From NCBI GenBank assembly GCA_036824465.1, contig DAITAC010000144.1, positions 1 to 7,927 on the forward strand: a stretch of DNA of 7,927 bases, read 5' to 3'. Positions 4,893-7,927 of the stretch are shown one piece after another. The translations under genes were made by a program, and so were the position numbers. The notes below the pieces were generated by a model. It made no database searches. It was given only the letters and a program-made list of their open reading frames with translations, and was not told the DNA's origin. Within the stretch, counting starts at the first letter, position 1. Every line of letters starts with the position of its first letter. This stretch comes from JAKOQB01 sp036824465 (GTDB lineage: Bacteria > Pseudomonadota > Gammaproteobacteria > Burkholderiales > Burkholderiaceae_F).

Positions 4893-7145
4893 ATGCCACT
4901 TTCCTGGAACGAGATCCGCGACCGCTCCGTCGCCTTTGTGCGCGACTGGAAGCACGCCGAAAGCGAAGACGCGGATGCCAAGAGTTTCTGGGATGCGTTC
5001 TTCGATGTCTTTGGCGTTCCGCGCCGGCGCGTGGCGAGTTTCGAAAAGTGGGTCAAGAAGCTCGACGGCAAGGACGGCTACATCGACCTGCTGTGGAAGG
5101 GCATGCTGCTCGTCGAGCATAAGTCGCGCGGCAAGGACCTCGAACGCGCGCACCAGCAGGCGCTTGACTACTTCCCCGGGCTGAAGGACCGGGATCTGCC
5201 GCGTTATGTGCTGGTGAGCGACTTCGCGCGCTTTCGCCTGTACGACCTTGAGGCCGACGCGAGTGCACAACCACACCTCGAATTCATGCTCGCTGAGCTG
5301 CCCAAGCGCATCAAACATTTCGCATTCATCGCCGGCTATACGCCGCAGACGATTCGCGAGCAGGACCCGGTCAACATCAAGGCGGCCGAAAAGATGGGCC
5401 GGCTGCACGACCAGCTCAAGGCGGCGGGCTTCGGCGGTCACGCGCTCGAAGTGCTGCTGGTGCGGCTGCTGTTTTGCCTCTTCGCGGACGACACCGGCAT
5501 CTTCGAGTTGCAGAGTTTTCGCGGGTGGCTGGAGCAGCGCACCGCCGAGGACGGCTCCGATCTCGGCCCGCGGCTGGCGGAACTGTTTCAGGTCCTGAAC
5601 ACGCCGCGTGACCGGCGCCAGCGCAATCTGGACGAACAGCTCGGCGCGTTCGAATACATCAACGGCAAGCTGTTTCAGGAAACGCTGCCGATCGCCGCGT
5701 TCGACGGGGCAATGCGGCAGTCGCTGCTCGACTGCTGCGCCCTGAACTGGGGCGCGATCAGCCCCGCGATCTTCGGCGCGCTGTTCCAGTCGATCATGGA
5801 CCCGAAGGCGCGGCGCAACCTGGGCGCTCACTACAACAGCGAACGGAACATCCTCAAACTGATCAAACCGCTTTTCCTTGACAATTTGCGGACCGAGTTC
5901 GAGCGCATCAGGGGCAACCGCGCACGGCTGCTCGAATTCCACAAGCGGCTGCGGCGGTTGAACTTTCTCGATCCGGCCTGCGGCTGCGGCAACTTCCTCG
6001 TCATCACCTACCGTGAACTGCGGCTGCTGGAACTCGAAATCCTGCGCGCTTCGCGCTCGCTTGCCGACACGCGCACCCAGCACCTGTTCGATACAAACCT
6101 CCATCGGCAGGTCAGCTTCGATGTCGACCAGTTCTACGGCATCGAGATCGAGGAGTTCCCGGCGCAGATCGCGCAGGTCGCGTTGTGGCTGATAGATCAC
6201 CAGATGAACCAGAAGGTGGCGGAGGAGTTCGGGCTGTACTTCGCGCGGATACCGCTCAAGACGTCGCCGCATATTCACAACGCCAATGCACTGCGAATCG
6301 AATGGAACGACGTGTTGCCAGCCGAGCGGTGCAGCTACCTGCTTGGGAATCCGCCATTCGTCGGCGCGATGGTGATGAGTGATGCGCAGCGCGAAGACAT
6401 GGCGTGGGTGTTTGCGGACCTGAAGGGTTACGGCGTACTCGACTACGTGAGCTGCTGGTATTGGAAGGCCGCAAAGTACGTGCAAAGATTGCCGATCGCT
6501 GGTGCGTTCTTCTCTACCAATTCAATCACCCAGGGCGAGCAGGTGGGCCTTCTCTGGGCGCCTCTGATGCAGAAATTCGGCCTGCACATCATGTTCGCCC
6601 ACCGTACTTTCCAGTGGTCGAATGAGGCGCGTGGCGTCGCAGCCGTCCACTGCGTGATTGTCGGCTTCAAGCACGATGCGCCACCGAAGCGACGCCTTTT
6701 CGAGTACGACGTTATCAATGGTGAGCCGCACGAGGTTGCAGCGACCAATATCAACGCCTATCTGGTCGATGCGCCTGAAGTATTTCTCATCAACAGGCCT
6801 TCACCGATCTGCCCGGTGCCATCGATGCGTTTCGGCAGCATGCCGCGCGACGGCGGTCATTTGATCCTTGATCCCACAGAGCGCCAGCAATTGCTGCGGG
6901 CAGAGCCGGCGGCAGCGGGTTGGATCCGTCCCTACACCGGCGCGCAGGAGTTCCTGAATGGGGAGTCACGATATTGCCTTTGGCTCGTTGGCGCCTCGCC
7001 GACCGATCTGCGTTCGATGCCGCACCTCATGAAGCGCATCGAGGCCGTTCGCGAGTTCCGTCAGGCCAGCAAGGCGGAGTCGACACGCGGATTTGCGGCG
7101 ACTCCAACGCTCTTTTGCCAGATTGCGCAGCCCGATACTGACTAC

Positions 7146-7150
7146 CATTG
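7146..7150 (+). other. Frameshift site in the MmeI-like gene (one base missing)
   Basis: The family-like reading passes from PDTDY-H in one frame to LVPRVSSERRQF in the frame one base back. Adding one base in CATTG (for example CATTTG) would give DYHLVPRVSSERR without a break. There is no long homopolymer or repeat at the site. Confidence 0.7.
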
Positions 7151-7678
7151 GTACCGCGAGTCTCGTCGGAGCGCCGGCAGTTCGTGCCGATGGGGTTTGT
7201 CAGCAAAGAAGTCATCGGCAACGATCAGGTGCTGATGGTTCCCAACGTCACGCGGTTTCACTTCGGCGTGCTTTTATCGACGATGCACAACGCCTGGGTC
7301 CGCTACACCTGCGGCCGGCTCAAAAGCGACTTCCGCTACTCGAAGGACATCGTCTACAACAACTTTCCCTGGCCCGTGTCGCTGACTGACGCGCAACGCG
7401 CAAAGATCGAAGCCGCCGCGCAGAGCGTGCTCGACGCGCGGGCGGCGTTTCCAAACTCCTCGCTCGCCGACCTGTACGACCCGCTGACGATGCCGCCGGC
7501 ATTGCTGAAAGCGCATCAAGTGCTCGACGCCGCGGTCGACACCGCCTACGGCAAGAAAGGGTTCAAGAGCGACGCCGAACGTGTTGCGTTTCTGTTCGAG
7601 CTTTATCAGAAGTACACGTCTCTTCTGCCAACGGACCGACCAAAGAAGCGCTCGCGCAGCCCGCGAGTGCGGGACTAA
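7148..7678 (+). pseudogene. 3' part of the MmeI-like gene (end of recognition domain and C-terminal domain)
   Basis: Out-of-frame continuation of the restriction gene, 176 codons from a TTG that is part of the same reading. It holds the strongly conserved SSERRQFVPMGF, MHNAWVRYTCGRLKSDFRYS and YNNFPWP segments of the MmeI recognition domain. A helical C-terminus follows (KIEAAAQSVLDAR, LDAAVDTAYG, AFLFELYQKYTSL) and then a basic tail. There is no ribosome binding site, so separate expression is unlikely. Confidence 0.85.
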
Positions 7679-7689
7679 ACTCCGCCGCG

Positions 7690-7927
7690 ATGAAGCGAGA
7701 CGCCAAATTCGATCTGCGTGAAGCCCCCGCCTACCGGCTGAGCGAAGCCGCGCACTACCTCGCGCTGTCGCCCTCGACGGTGCGCGCATGGACGGTGGCG
7801 CAGCGCGGATTCAAGCCGGTGATTGCGATCGCCGACCCGCGGACAAAGACGCTTTCGTTCGTGAACCTCGTAGAGGCGCACGTGCTGGCGGCGATCCGCC
7901 GCAAACATGGGGTTACGCTGCAGAGCG
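7690..7927 (+). CDS. HTH-containing DUF433-family regulator/antitoxin (N-terminal part, cut by window end)
   Basis: The 79 visible codons begin at an ATG 11 bases after the restriction gene stop, in the same direction, so the two are probably co-transcribed. Residues 15-38 form a MerR-like helix-turn-helix (YRLSEAAHYLALSPSTVRAW). A linker with FKPVIAIADPRTKTLSF follows, then NLVEAHVLAAIRRKHGVTL. This order is typical of the longer (about 220 aa) DUF433 proteins whose C-terminal DUF433 domain lies beyond the window and which often precede a DUF5615 toxin. No Shine-Dalgarno sequence is visible. It could be a second antitoxin or a regulator of the restriction gene; the latter is inference. Confidence 0.8.
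   Translation, partial: MKRDAKFDLREAPAYRLSEAAHYLALSPSTVRAWTVAQRGFKPVIAIADPRTKTLSFVNLVEAHVLAAIRRKHGVTLQS

Larger units (their letters stand above)
4893..7678 (+). pseudogene. MmeI-like Type IIL/IIG restriction endonuclease-methyltransferase, frameshifted
   Basis: A single-chain enzyme that both cuts DNA and methylates adenine at N6. Repaired length would be 928 aa, close to MmeI. The nuclease is at about residues 1-160, with a D65-X9-E75-X-K77 motif (IDLLWKGMLLVEHKSRGKD) matching the MmeI spacing. A helical spacer spans about 165-340. The methyltransferase has motif I FLDPACGCGNF (358-368), the post-I strand FYGIEIEEFP and motif IV GNPPF (485-489). The target recognition domain is at about 600-830, with a C-terminal helical domain after it. 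The ATG at 4893 (MPLSWNEIRDR) is chosen because it is the family's usual N-terminus; ATG 4812 would add 27 unrelated residues. The frame is open to 7235, but conserved sequence moves to another frame near 7146-7150, so translation ends in a false tail inside the recognition domain. Restriction and modification are probably both lost unless this is a sequencing error. Confidence 0.88.

Noticed and set aside
4875..6485. 536-codon open frame on the minus strand inside the restriction gene
   Set aside because: It mirrors codons of the MmeI-like gene and shows no family motif; its length only reflects the rarity of stop codons in antisense high-GC sequence.
7146..7150. Programmed ribosomal frameshift or simple-repeat phase variation in the restriction gene
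   Set aside because: There is no slippery heptamer, homopolymer tract or tandem repeat at the break, so a plain one-base deletion or sequencing error is more likely.

Overview
This GC-rich window looks like chromosomal DNA of a proteobacterium. A betaproteobacterium such as a member of the Burkholderiales is my best guess, based on the high G/C at third codon positions and the pairing of a QseBC-like two-component system with PepSY and cytochrome b561 genes. No rRNA, tRNA or other lineage marker is present, so this is inference only.

Positions 1-2360 hold a divergent signalling and redox locus. A sensor histidine kinase (cut by the window start) and an OmpR-type response regulator are on the minus strand, coupled by an ATGA overlap. 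A secreted PepSY-domain protein and a membrane cytochrome b561 are on the plus strand, also coupled by ATGA. The short divergent intergenic region carries two CTTCAG hexamers 11 bp apart, the layout expected for an OmpR/PhoB-family operator, placed where it could activate the PepSY/cytochrome pair.

Positions 2427-4030 hold housekeeping-type small genes. A class I SAM-dependent methyltransferase (+) converges with a DUF190 gene (-), and their stop codons overlap inside one CTAG. Upstream of DUF190 on the minus strand is a HIT-family hydrolase gene. Between them lies a 283-bp non-coding MITE-like element (3382-3664). It has 26-bp terminal inverted repeats, nested internal palindromes and a flanking TTA duplication. 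Removing the element and one TTA copy restores a tight HIT-DUF190 junction in which the HIT stop codon abuts the DUF190 ribosome binding site, so the element appears to have split an operon exactly at a stop codon.

Positions 4145-7927 are an accessory defence region. A DUF433 antitoxin and DUF5615 PIN-like toxin pair (-) lies divergent to a large MmeI-like Type IIL/IIG restriction-methyltransferase gene (+). That gene has an intact D-X9-EXK nuclease motif and N6-adenine methyltransferase motifs, but a one-base deletion near 7146-7150 breaks the frame within the target recognition domain. Eleven bases after its stop a second DUF433-type regulator with an HTH starts, cut by the window end. The restriction gene is therefore bracketed by two DUF433-family genes, one or both of which may regulate or stabilise the locus. 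A 41-codon open stretch ending on the HIT start codon may be the tail of an older gene displaced by the toxin-antitoxin module.
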